Of a stretch of DNA of 5,239 bases, positions 1 to 5,239 are shown piece after piece. The stretch covers positions 1 to 5,239 of the forward strand of contig JADFHG010000293.1 in assembly GCA_022567365.1 (NCBI GenBank). The letters run 5' to 3'. The notes below the pieces were generated by a model that was not told the DNA's origin, searched no databases, and saw nothing but the letters and a program-made list of their open reading frames with translations. The DNA is from Planctomycetota bacterium. Lineage in GTDB: Bacteria; Planctomycetota; Phycisphaerae; UBA1845. Position 1 is the stretch's first letter; every line of letters begins with the position of its first letter. The position numbers and the translations under genes were made by a program.

Positions 1-1
1 A

Positions 2-1087
2 GCTGGGAGTCGATACAATGCGAACGGGGTGGATCTCAACCGGAACTGGGGAGGACCGGGCAGCGGGCAGAATCCGTTTTCGCAGCCGGAAACCGCCGCC
101 ATGCGAGACCTCTTGGAGGCACAAACGAACATCCGAGCCCATGTCGACTTGCATTCCTATGGATACATGATCCTTTGGCCCTGGGGACACACATGCGTGC
201 TTGCGATCGACAATGGCACGTTCGATCTCGTCGGCGACGCGATGGCCGAAGAGATTCTGGCGGTGAACGGCACGGAGTACCCGCTTCGCGGTCCCGTTTG
301 CTCGACGATCTACCCGGTAAACGGCGGGTCGGTCGATTACAGCTATGGTGATCTCGGCCTGTGGGCGTACGGGTTCGAGATCGGCTACAACTGCTACATG
401 CCGCCTCCTGAAATCGTACCGATGAGCCAGGACATGCTCGCGGCGCTCGGCTACCTATCCTCCTGGGTATTGGACTGTGACGACGACGGGATCTCCAACA
501 CTCAAGCGATCGCGAACGGAACCAGCCAAGACGCAAATCAGAATGGGATTCCCGACGAGTGCGAGGCCCTCCTGATCGTCTCGAGCGAGCCGCCCGACGG
601 TGCGATCGACGGCCGGCAGCCGAGTCAACCGGACGGAAGCGATGTGGCGGGGTGGGATTCGCTCTTTCTCACGTTTACCGGAAACACCGAGGCACTCGGT
701 CCAGAAGACTTTACCATAACGACCGACCCTCCTGGTCAGGCGCCGAGTGTAACGGACGTAACCGCACTTGACGGAGGGGCGGTGCTTCAGTTCAACCAGA
801 TCATCCCTTTGACGGCTTGGACGATGGTCACGCATGAGGCGAGCGGTTCAAACGTTCGAATCGGATACTTGCCGGCCGACGCGAACAACGACAGGATCAG
901 TAACGCCAGCGACGTGCTGTTTGTGATCGACGTACTAAACGGCGTGGTCGATCCGGCACCTGCGGCGTATCAAACCGACTCCGACCGGAGCGGTGCGACC
1001 AATGCGAGCGACGTCCTCCGCGTCATCGACCTGCTCAACGGCGCGGGTGAATACGACGTGTGGCTCGGCGCGTCCCTGCCCGAATAA
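2..1087 (+). CDS. Secreted M14 zinc carboxypeptidase with dockerin-like C-terminus (5'-truncated by window edge)
   Basis: Probable extracellular metallopeptidase that removes C-terminal residues from peptides. The frame is open from base 2 (AGSRYNANGVDLNRNW...), so the GTG at 29 is internal and the N-terminus, including the HxxE zinc ligands, lies upstream of the window. Counting from base 2: DLNRNW holds the equivalents of carboxypeptidase A Asn144/Arg145 (residues 13-14); VDLHSYG holds the third zinc ligand His (51); TIYPVNGGS holds the Tyr248 equivalent (104); GFEIG holds the catalytic Glu270 equivalent (126), with the same 22-residue Tyr-Glu spacing. The peptidase domain ends near residue 157. 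Next come Asp/Asn-rich calcium-binding loops (about 158-188, ending NGIPDECE), an Ig-like beta-rich module (about 190-290), and two EF-hand-type dockerin-like repeats (about 293-314 and 326-347), each ending IDxLNG. The Ig plus dockerin-like tail is common in planctomycete exoproteins. Family is firm; substrate unknown. Confidence 0.93.
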   Translation, partial: AGSRYNANGVDLNRNWGGPGSGQNPFSQPETAAMRDLLEAQTNIRAHVDLHSYGYMILWPWGHTCVLAIDNGTFDLVGDAMAEEILAVNGTEYPLRGPVCSTIYPVNGGSVDYSYGDLGLWAYGFEIGYNCYMPPPEIVPMSQDMLAALGYLSSWVLDCDDDGISNTQAIANGTSQDANQNGIPDECEALLIVSSEPPDGAIDGRQPSQPDGSDVAGWDSLFLTFTGNTEALGPEDFTITTDPPGQAPSVTDVTALDGGAVLQFNQIIPLTAWTMVTHEASGSNVRIGYLPADANNDRISNASDVLFVIDVLNGVVDPAPAAYQTDSDRSGATNASDVLRVIDLLNGAGEYDVWLGASLPE

Positions 1088-1112
1088 GCGGATTTGTTAT
1101 TGTTCGTCTACG

Positions 1113-1143
1113 AGCCCCGATGTTTGAAAAGAGCATCGGGGCT
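1113..1143. terminator. Perfect hairpin between convergent genes, candidate bidirectional terminator
   Basis: AGCCCCGATG at 1113-1122 is the exact reverse complement of CATCGGGGCT at 1134-1143. The stem is 10 GC-rich base pairs and can extend inward by a wobble and an A-T pair, leaving a short A-rich loop. It lies 25 bases after the carboxypeptidase stop and 7 bases after the stop of the minus-strand SpoIID-like gene, where a shared terminator is expected. Neither strand has a clear T-run after the stem, so it is not a textbook intrinsic terminator and may act mainly to protect 3' ends. Confidence 0.55.
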
Positions 1144-1150
1144 ACGCGCA

Positions 1151-2560
1151 TCATTGCACCCGGCTGAGTTTCGAGCCGGGGTAGTAATGGCGAAGGATTT
1201 CGCCGGCCTTCTTTCCCGCCAGCGCCTGCCCCTGCATCCCCCACTGACAAAGCCCGACGCCGTGTCCGAATCCCCGGCCATCAGCAAAACGAACCTCCCC
1301 GGCGTCGATCGTCACCGTGAACTCAGAGCTCTTGAGCACGCGCGCCCCGATCGCCAGTCGAAGCGTTTCGGCGGGGACAACGTGCGATCGGCCGTCGGAA
1401 TCCTCCACGCGGAACGCCAAGGCACGACCGGCGGCCGTCCGCTCGCTCGCCGCAATTGACCTGATCCTGGAGAAGCGTTCAAACGCCGGATCGCGTGCGG
1501 CCAAGCGCAAGCGAACATCCTCGGTGCTGAGGCGAACCGGACCCCAGCGATACGTGTCGCCCGGCGCGATGCGGCAATAGTCGCATGCCACGCCGCCGGC
1601 AAGCGGTTTCAGCTCGGGCGATTCACCAAACACGGAGCCGGACTGTGTGACACCGCCGCAGACGGCGCTGTAATAGGTCGTGAAGAGGCGGTCCGTTCCT
1701 CCAACGGGTGTCGTGCATACGACTCCCCTGGAATACCGCGCCGCGGCCCGGGCGCGCCGACCGACCTCGTCGGTGCGCAGCCCCCGGTATGCCTGGGTCG
1801 ACTCCCCCGTGCGAATGTCGTGCTCGGCGTTTCTTCGGCGGCGCATTTGTTGAAGCACGTAGGTGCGCGCGACGATCGCCTGCGCGCGGTATGCCTCATC
1901 GTGAAAATCGGGCCAGATCTCGCTCGCCACTACGCATGCCACGTATGGCTCGATATCCACGTAATTGATGACCGTCAGGTGCCGTGCATCGTTGGCCACG
2001 AGACGCAATCGCCCGGGATAGCGACGGGGAAGGCCCCATTCGCCCTGACCCATGATCGACACCTCGATGACACCGGATTCCGCGGTGAGCGTGATGTCGT
2101 CGGTTGACCTGACTTCGCCGATGTTGATCCCGGTTCGGGAATCCGGCTCGATGACTCGCCACGCGTTCCCCGTGATTCCGCGTTCGGTTTCACCGCCCGA
2201 TTCCGAGATGACGATCGGCCCATCGGCGCGAACGCGCACGCGCTTGGCGTCTGACGTGAGCCTCGCGCGTACGGGTCGCAGGGAACCCGGCGTCTCCATC
2301 AAGGAGCCGTCGGCCTGCTGATGCGTTCGATCGCACGCGACTGCGCAACAAACGCACAGACCGCACAAGACCGCGCGGGTCGCCGCGACGGAGGCCCGAT
2401 TAGCGCGCGTGGGTCGAGGCCTATTGACCGGCCGAAGCGGCGGGTCGTGGTCGTTGGGAAGCGAACCCGAATGCAGTCGCGCATCCGCCAACCATGGGAA
2501 CGCCCGCCAACGTCGCCCGGGCGGCGGCGTGTTCACCTCTTTCGACAGGCACGCCCACAT
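1151..2560 (-). CDS. SpoIID/LytB-domain protein, probable peptidoglycan-acting lipoprotein
   Basis: The SpoIID family degrades peptide-free glycan strands in sporulating Firmicutes; in non-sporulators it is a general cell-wall or amidase-enhancer protein. With the ATG at 2560 as residue 1 (469 aa), the N-terminal segment of the domain contains YVACVVASEIWP, whose Glu (about 214) aligns with the SpoIID catalytic Glu, followed by YRAQAIVARTYVL, TGESTQAYRG and YYSAVCGGVTQS. The C-terminal segment has the family hallmark GRGFGHGVGLCQWG (about 428-441) and ends EILRHYYPGSKL. A hydrophobic stretch ending AVAC places a lipobox Cys at about 76, suggesting a lipoprotein. That is too far from the ATG at 2560 for a normal signal peptide. 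No ATG, GTG or TTG lies at a fitting distance: TTG 2491 puts the Cys at 53, TTG 2368 at 12, and ATG 2299 falls after it. None has a clear ribosome site. The frame is open back to 2755, but codon use looks non-coding above about 2560. Family is sure; start is uncertain. Confidence 0.9.
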   Translation of the reverse strand: MWACLSKEVNTPPPGRRWRAFPWLADARLHSGSLPNDHDPPLRPVNRPRPTRANRASVAATRAVLCGLCVCCAVACDRTHQQADGSLMETPGSLRPVRARLTSDAKRVRVRADGPIVISESGGETERGITGNAWRVIEPDSRTGINIGEVRSTDDITLTAESGVIEVSIMGQGEWGLPRRYPGRLRLVANDARHLTVINYVDIEPYVACVVASEIWPDFHDEAYRAQAIVARTYVLQQMRRRRNAEHDIRTGESTQAYRGLRTDEVGRRARAAARYSRGVVCTTPVGGTDRLFTTYYSAVCGGVTQSGSVFGESPELKPLAGGVACDYCRIAPGDTYRWGPVRLSTEDVRLRLAARDPAFERFSRIRSIAASERTAAGRALAFRVEDSDGRSHVVPAETLRLAIGARVLKSSEFTVTIDAGEVRFADGRGFGHGVGLCQWGMQGQALAGKKAGEILRHYYPGSKLSRVQ

Positions 2561-2597
2561 TGGACCATTTCCCGGTTCCCTGTTCCGAGCCGTGGGC

Positions 2598-2621
2598 GCT
2601 AGCAAGCCGGCTTTGCCCGGC
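2598..2621. repeat. Small palindromic element, possible dispersed repeat remnant
   Basis: The perfect palindrome GCTAGC (2598-2603) is followed by GCCGG (2606-2610) and its complement CCGGC (2617-2621) around a CTTTGC loop. From memory, GC-rich palindromes of the type 'GTGGGC...GCTAGC...CCGGC' are scattered between genes in planctomycete genomes, so this may be one copy. Only one copy is visible here, so its repeat status is inference. Confidence 0.25.
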
Positions 2622-2775
2622 CCGCGCGGTGTCTCGCCGTTCGATGCGTTGCGAATGTCGGTGGATCCGGAATACGAAGTCGGGAAATGCTCTAATACCC
2701 GACCGTGCGAGGCGCAAGTGAACCTGTGTGGCGCTGGGGGGGGGCGACGGCACATTACACTATGGCTACTTTTAT

Positions 2776-2800
2776 CAGAGCACCCTGGGACCGTACTCCG
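2776..2800 (-). terminator. GU-tolerant hairpin after the TPR/alpha-CTD gene, weak terminator candidate
   Basis: On the minus strand CGGAGTAC and GTGCTCTG form an 8-bp stem with two G-U wobbles around a 9-base loop, starting 36 bases after the stop codon at 2837. On the plus strand the wobbles become A-C mismatches, so the fold favours minus-strand RNA. The sequence ATAAAAG follows instead of a T-run, so termination without help is doubtful. Confidence 0.3.
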
Positions 2801-2836
2801 TTACGCCGCGGCAACCGTCGTGAAGCGCGGACCCAC

Positions 2837-3820
2837 TCAGGTCGCCGACCGCAAGGCCAGCCCGAGCCTGGTGAGCTGCGATTTGATTTCGGCGAGCGAG
2901 GTCTGCCCGAAGTTCTTCGCGGTCATCAGCTCCGGTTCGGTGCGGCCGACGAGTTCCGCGAGCGTCGTGATCCCGAGCCGTTGGAGACACTTGCGCGAAC
3001 GAACGGACAGTTCCAACTCCGAGACCGAGCGTATCGATAAGCTCGAGTCATCCGGCGTCGCGAGGACCGAGGAGGCCGAGGAGGCCTCCGACGGCGAAGC
3101 CTCGCCGGGGTCGTCGGCCAGCGACTGTCCGAGCCGGAGACCCTTCTGCGCGAGCAACATCGTGATTTCATTCAACGAGGTCTCTCCGAAGTTCTTGTGG
3201 CTAAGCAGATCCGCCTGAGTCGCTCGCAGCAGGCTGCCGATCGTATTGAGGTTCATCTGCCTAAGGCAGTTCCGGCTGCGAACGCTCAGCTCGAAATCGG
3301 AAAGCGGTTGATCGTGCAGGGCTACCTTGTGTTCACGGTCCCATTGATTCGTCTCGTCGACGACCATGGTCCGCGAGCTCTCGACGGAATGGAGCAGGAA
3401 CCTCGCGCGATAGTGATTCGGGTGCTCCGCGAGAACACGCATAAGGCAGGCCTCCGCCTTGTCGTACACCCCGTCTTCCTCATAGAGCACGGCGAGGTTG
3501 ATCAGGGCGTTGACCGGGGCGGTCGCGTCCCCGGTGCACTCCTCATACGCGACCATAGCGCTCTCGCGATCGCCGTGCAGGTCCGCGAGAAAAGCGGCGT
3601 GGAACCTCGCCTGCTTGTGGTCCGGCGCGATTTCGAGCACTTGGGCGTATAGCTCGTGCGCACCCATCCAATCCAGGCGGGCCTCCGCCAGCAGCCCCTT
3701 GAGAAACAGTAGGTCCGCCTGTGTCTCATCGGACGCATCGAGACCCTCCAACGTCCGTTCCGCCTTGTCGAGTTGTCCGCCCTGAATAACGCGTTCTATA
3801 TCGTCGTGCACCGCAATCAT
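2837..3820 (-). CDS. TPR protein with two tandem RNA polymerase alpha C-terminal domains
   Basis: Probable cytoplasmic adaptor linking protein-protein contacts to transcription. Residues about 34-140 form TPR-like helical repeats (the third, about 104-137, includes NALINLAVLYEEDGVYDKAE). Two RpoA C-terminal domains follow at about 172-233 and 266-325, separated by a Ser/Ala/Glu linker. Each has ELSVRSRxCL and KNFGxTSLxEI, matching the E. coli alpha-CTD helices that bind UP-element DNA: Arg265 is kept as R181 and R274, Gly296 as G212 and G305, Ser299 as S215 and S308. The Lys298 equivalent is Thr in both copies, and Asn268 is Lys (277) in the second. The copies agree at 27 of 58 aligned positions. 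The RpoA N-terminal assembly domain is absent, so this is not the polymerase alpha subunit. I chose ATG 3820 because the TPR fold begins there; GGAG lies 16 bases upstream, rather far. The open frame reaches 3994, but the extra 58 residues overlap the promoter and look non-coding. Such fusions occur in planctomycetes; I know of no experimental function. Confidence 0.92.
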   Translation of the reverse strand: MIAVHDDIERVIQGGQLDKAERTLEGLDASDETQADLLFLKGLLAEARLDWMGAHELYAQVLEIAPDHKQARFHAAFLADLHGDRESAMVAYEECTGDATAPVNALINLAVLYEEDGVYDKAEACLMRVLAEHPNHYRARFLLHSVESSRTMVVDETNQWDREHKVALHDQPLSDFELSVRSRNCLRQMNLNTIGSLLRATQADLLSHKNFGETSLNEITMLLAQKGLRLGQSLADDPGEASPSEASSASSVLATPDDSSLSIRSVSELELSVRSRKCLQRLGITTLAELVGRTEPELMTAKNFGQTSLAEIKSQLTRLGLALRSAT

Positions 3821-3865
3821 GGTTGGTCGTGCCCATCTCCACGAAACATTGTCGGTTACGTTCAC

Positions 3866-3925
3866 CGGACCACCGTCCGATGCGTTCCAGAAGCTCCAAG
3901 AATGGCCCACCGGTATTGCCACCGG
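3866..3925 (-). promoter_or_regulatory. Hairpin-containing 5' leader of the TPR/alpha-CTD gene
   Basis: Between the predicted promoter and ATG 3820 lie two short hairpins: CCGGT (3910-3914) with ACCGG (3921-3925), and CGGAC (3866-3870) with GTCCG (3875-3879). With transcription starting near 3945, the leader would be about 125 nt. The stems are only 5 bp in a GC-rich background, so a regulatory role is inference. It matches no riboswitch class I recognise. Confidence 0.25.
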
Positions 3926-3951
3926 GCGAATCGTCTCGGAGCGGAGTCCGC

Positions 3952-3979
3952 AGTATAGCCCGTTCGCGAGACAATGCAA
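3952..3979 (-). promoter_or_regulatory. Sigma70-like promoter for the TPR/alpha-CTD gene
   Basis: Read on the minus strand, TTGCAT (3979-3974) and TATACT (3957-3952) are separated by 16 bases. The -10 box matches TATAAT at five of six positions and stands out in GC-rich sequence. It points toward the gene at 3820, with a predicted start near 3945. It overlaps codons of the longer open frame, which supports the downstream ATG as the true start. Confidence 0.5.
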
Positions 3980-4151
3980 CCGCCGGCAACACACCGTTCG
4001 CCAGCTCGCCGGCCCAACCAGACCTGGCGCAAATGCCCCAATCGCCGCGGTCGCTCGTTCATCGCAGGTGGGGTCGAGACGTGTCGCTGCGGGGTATGAC
4101 AGCGGAAAGCGGAGAACTTCGAGGCATTCGGGAACAACGCCGCCGTGCCGA

Positions 4152-5015
4152 TCAGTCCCCGATCCCGCCGTCCGACCGGCCCACGATAACGATGCCGGCC
4201 GCGTCCGCCGCGGCGACCATCTCCTCGCGGCCCACGATGAGCGTCTTTCCCGCTTCGATCACGAGCATTCGCGCGCCGCTTTTGCGAAGGTTGGCGATCG
4301 TCTCCGGCCCGACGGTCGGCACGTCGAAGCGCATGTCCTGCTGGGGTTTGGCCACCTTGATCAGCATCCAGCCACCCTGGCGACAGAGCCCCCCCGCGCG
4401 TTCGATCATGCGGTCCGTGCCTTCGATGGCTTCGACCGCGATCACCTCGGTCTCCTTGACCGCGATGGACTGCCCCACGTCGAGGCGGCCCATCTCCCGG
4501 GCAATCGACCAGCCGAACGCAACATCCTTGAACTGCGCCGCGGAGGGTTGGGCGCGGGTCAACACACCCTCGGGCGCCAGGTGTTCCTTCGTATATTCGA
4601 CGCAGCTTTCCATCACGATCCCGTGCCGGGCGAACTCGTCGGCAACGGCCGATAGCACCGTGCCGTTGCGCTTGTCCGGAATGTTCCAGAACCAAAGTCT
4701 CAGCGATGTGAGGTCCGGAAGCAACTTGAGCAACCGAAACCGCCCGTACATGTCCGACTTGCGCACCGACCCGGCGAGAATCACCCGGGTGACGCGGTTT
4801 CGCTTCAGCACCCGAATCCAACGGCCCAACCGGGCTAGCCCGCTCCAACAAAACACGTCCGCCAACGCCGCGAGGCTCGGATCCGCCAGCCCGCTCAACG
4901 CGACCACGGTCACGTGGCAGTCGGCCCGGCGGGCGCCGTCGAGGACCATGCGCGGAAAACGACCCTGACCCGCGATGATGCCCAATCGACCCTTCGTTGA
5001 TCCCACGTTTTCCAT
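4152..5015 (-). CDS. lpxI: UDP-2,3-diacylglucosamine pyrophosphatase LpxI (DUF1009 family)
   Basis: LpxI hydrolyses UDP-2,3-diacylglucosamine to lipid X (2,3-diacylglucosamine 1-phosphate) and UMP, the fourth step of lipid A synthesis, replacing LpxH in many bacteria. The 287-residue length is typical. The N-terminal domain starts LGIIAGQGRFP (11-21) and includes VTRVILAGSVRK (75-86), the usual 'GxVxx' stretch. The C-terminal domain contains LDVGQSIAVKETEVIAVEA (178-196), EGTDRMI (198-204) and VAKPQQDMRFDVPTVG (221-236), whose conserved Asp residues (227, 231) belong to the family's catalytic region. It ends in the family-like AADAAGIVIVGR. ATG 5015 gives a full-length match and has AAGGG 10 bases upstream. 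In many proteobacteria lpxI sits beside lpxA and lpxB; here neither neighbour is seen and it appears to start its own transcript. It implies that the organism makes lipid A and has an outer membrane. Confidence 0.95.
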   Translation of the reverse strand: MENVGSTKGRLGIIAGQGRFPRMVLDGARRADCHVTVVALSGLADPSLAALADVFCWSGLARLGRWIRVLKRNRVTRVILAGSVRKSDMYGRFRLLKLLPDLTSLRLWFWNIPDKRNGTVLSAVADEFARHGIVMESCVEYTKEHLAPEGVLTRAQPSAAQFKDVAFGWSIAREMGRLDVGQSIAVKETEVIAVEAIEGTDRMIERAGGLCRQGGWMLIKVAKPQQDMRFDVPTVGPETIANLRKSGARMLVIEAGKTLIVGREEMVAAADAAGIVIVGRSDGGIGD

Positions 5016-5025
5016 TCAGGAAGCA

Positions 5026-5030
5026 CCCTT
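5026..5030 (-). promoter_or_regulatory. Ribosome binding site of lpxI
   Basis: AAGGG on the minus strand lies 10 bases before ATG 5015. Its spacing is plausible, and it supports this start, which also gives the expected family N-terminus. Confidence 0.45.
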
Positions 5031-5060
5031 GCGGAAGAATCCCGGCACCAACCTAGTGCA

Positions 5061-5161
5061 CCGTCACACCTGGATTTGCGGGCTGGAGTCGAACCGCAGA
5101 CAGTGCAATGTCCGCTCCCTTACCAGGCTGTCGGAATACTCCGTTCTGGCTATTCCGACAG
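5061..5161 (-). other. Row of three hairpins upstream of lpxI (structured leader or ncRNA candidate)
   Basis: Read on the minus strand, in order: an 11-bp perfect stem CTGTCGGAATA/TATTCCGACAG (5161-5151 with 5138-5128, 12-base loop); CGGACA/TGTCTG with one G-T wobble and a 6-base loop (about 5118-5101); and TGCGG/CCGCA with a 12-base loop (about 5098-5077). The second closes better on the minus strand, because its wobble becomes A-C on the plus strand. The third encloses GGTTCGACTCC, which resembles a tRNA T-loop, but no complete tRNA folds. No recognised RNA family matches. Confidence 0.4.
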
Positions 5162-5171
5162 GCACTTTGAT

Positions 5172-5217
5172 GGTACTTTCGGTCACGATACCCTAGGGTA
5201 TTCAAACGAAAAGTACC
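5172..5217. repeat. Nested inverted repeat around a perfect 14-bp palindrome
   Basis: Outer arms GGTACTTTCG (5172-5181) and CGAAAAGTACC (5207-5217) pair over 10 bp with one bulged A. Between them lies ATACCCTAGGGTAT (5188-5201), identical to its own reverse complement. It is about 160 bases upstream of lpxI, at the far edge of the intergenic region. It could be an operator for a dimeric regulator, a cruciform, or the terminator of a gene beyond 5239. No T-run follows on either strand. Confidence 0.55.
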
Positions 5218-5239
5218 GTCTTCTGCTGTCGAATTCGAG

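Larger units (their letters stand above)
2561..2836. other. Intergenic region with small repeats, no gene seen
   Basis: This gap separates two minus-strand genes. Frames crossing it read through, but with low third-position GC and no recognisable domain, so I treat it as non-coding. It holds a cluster of TTCC repeats (2569-2586), a small GCCGG/CCGGC hairpin beside a GCTAGC palindrome (2598-2621), a nine-G run (2736-2744) and a hairpin near the end of the TPR gene (2776-2800). No convincing promoter for the SpoIID-like gene was found, although one should lie here or just downstream if that gene is transcribed alone. Confidence 0.5.
3821..4151. other. Intergenic region between lpxI and the TPR/alpha-CTD gene
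   Basis: No gene is supported here: the open frames are Arg/Pro-rich and lack recognisable domains. The part near the TPR gene holds a promoter (3952-3979) and a leader with two small hairpins. The part after the lpxI stop (about 3980-4151) shows no clear terminator or other signal. Confidence 0.6.

Noticed and set aside
36..536. Minus-strand open frame opposite the carboxypeptidase
   Set aside because: It is Arg/Ser-rich and complementary to conserved M14 catalytic motifs, so it is an antisense shadow.
2409..3218. 269-residue plus-strand open frame spanning the gap and the second alpha-CTD
   Set aside because: It runs antisense through the conserved alpha-CTD codons, shows no domain and has low-complexity composition.
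3821..3994. N-terminal extension of the TPR/alpha-CTD protein starting at 3994
   Set aside because: It overlaps a strong promoter-like sequence, has Cys/Trp-rich non-domain residues, and the TPR fold begins after the ATG at 3820.
3823..4968. Long plus-strand open frames opposite lpxI and the adjoining gap
   Set aside because: They are Arg/Ser/Pro-rich antisense products of the high-GC lpxI codons, with no recognisable domain.
5061..5135. Functional tRNA gene on the minus strand
   Set aside because: The T-stem fails to pair, the anticodon-like loop has 6 bases, the variable loop is absent and no matching acceptor stem exists.
5061..5217. Integron attC site or insertion-sequence end
   Set aside because: No core GTTRRRY/RYYYAAC pairs, terminal inverted repeats with target duplications, integrase or transposase are present.

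Overview
The window looks like a chromosomal piece from a Planctomycetota bacterium, plausibly Phycisphaerae-like. This is inferred from four traits: high GC; a secreted enzyme ending in the NGIPDECE-type calcium-binding motif and dockerin-like D-x-N-x-D repeats that planctomycete exoproteins often carry; a TPR protein fused to RNA polymerase alpha C-terminal domains; and an LpxI-type lipid A gene in a bacterium that also has a SpoIID-family cell-wall protein. No mobile element, CRISPR array, rRNA or convincing tRNA was found.

Layout: (1) 2-1087, plus strand, is the C-terminal part of a secreted M14 zinc carboxypeptidase with a calcium-binding linker, an Ig-like module and a dockerin-like tail; its N-terminus lies outside the window. 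(2) 1088-1150 is a short convergent gap with a 10-bp perfect hairpin, a likely shared transcription end. (3) 1151-about 2560, minus strand, is a SpoIID/LytB-domain protein with a cysteine-rich lipoprotein-like signal; its start is unresolved. (4) About 2561-2836 is a mostly non-coding gap with small inverted repeats, a G9 run and a GU-tolerant hairpin just past the next gene. (5) 2837-3820, minus strand, is a TPR protein with two tandem RpoA C-terminal domains. (6) 3821-4151 is a gap holding a good sigma70-like promoter and a roughly 125-nt hairpin-containing leader for that gene. (7) 4152-5015, minus strand, is lpxI. (8) 5016-5239 is non-coding, unusually rich in inverted repeats, and sits directly upstream of lpxI.

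Three genes share the minus strand, but gaps of roughly 275-330 bases and an internal promoter argue against a tight operon. Two act on the envelope: LpxI makes lipid X for lipid A, and the SpoIID-like protein probably works on peptidoglycan. The TPR/alpha-CTD protein is probably a transcription-related adaptor. The carboxypeptidase is an independent secreted enzyme. The least explained items are the tandem alpha-CTD protein and the structured region upstream of lpxI.
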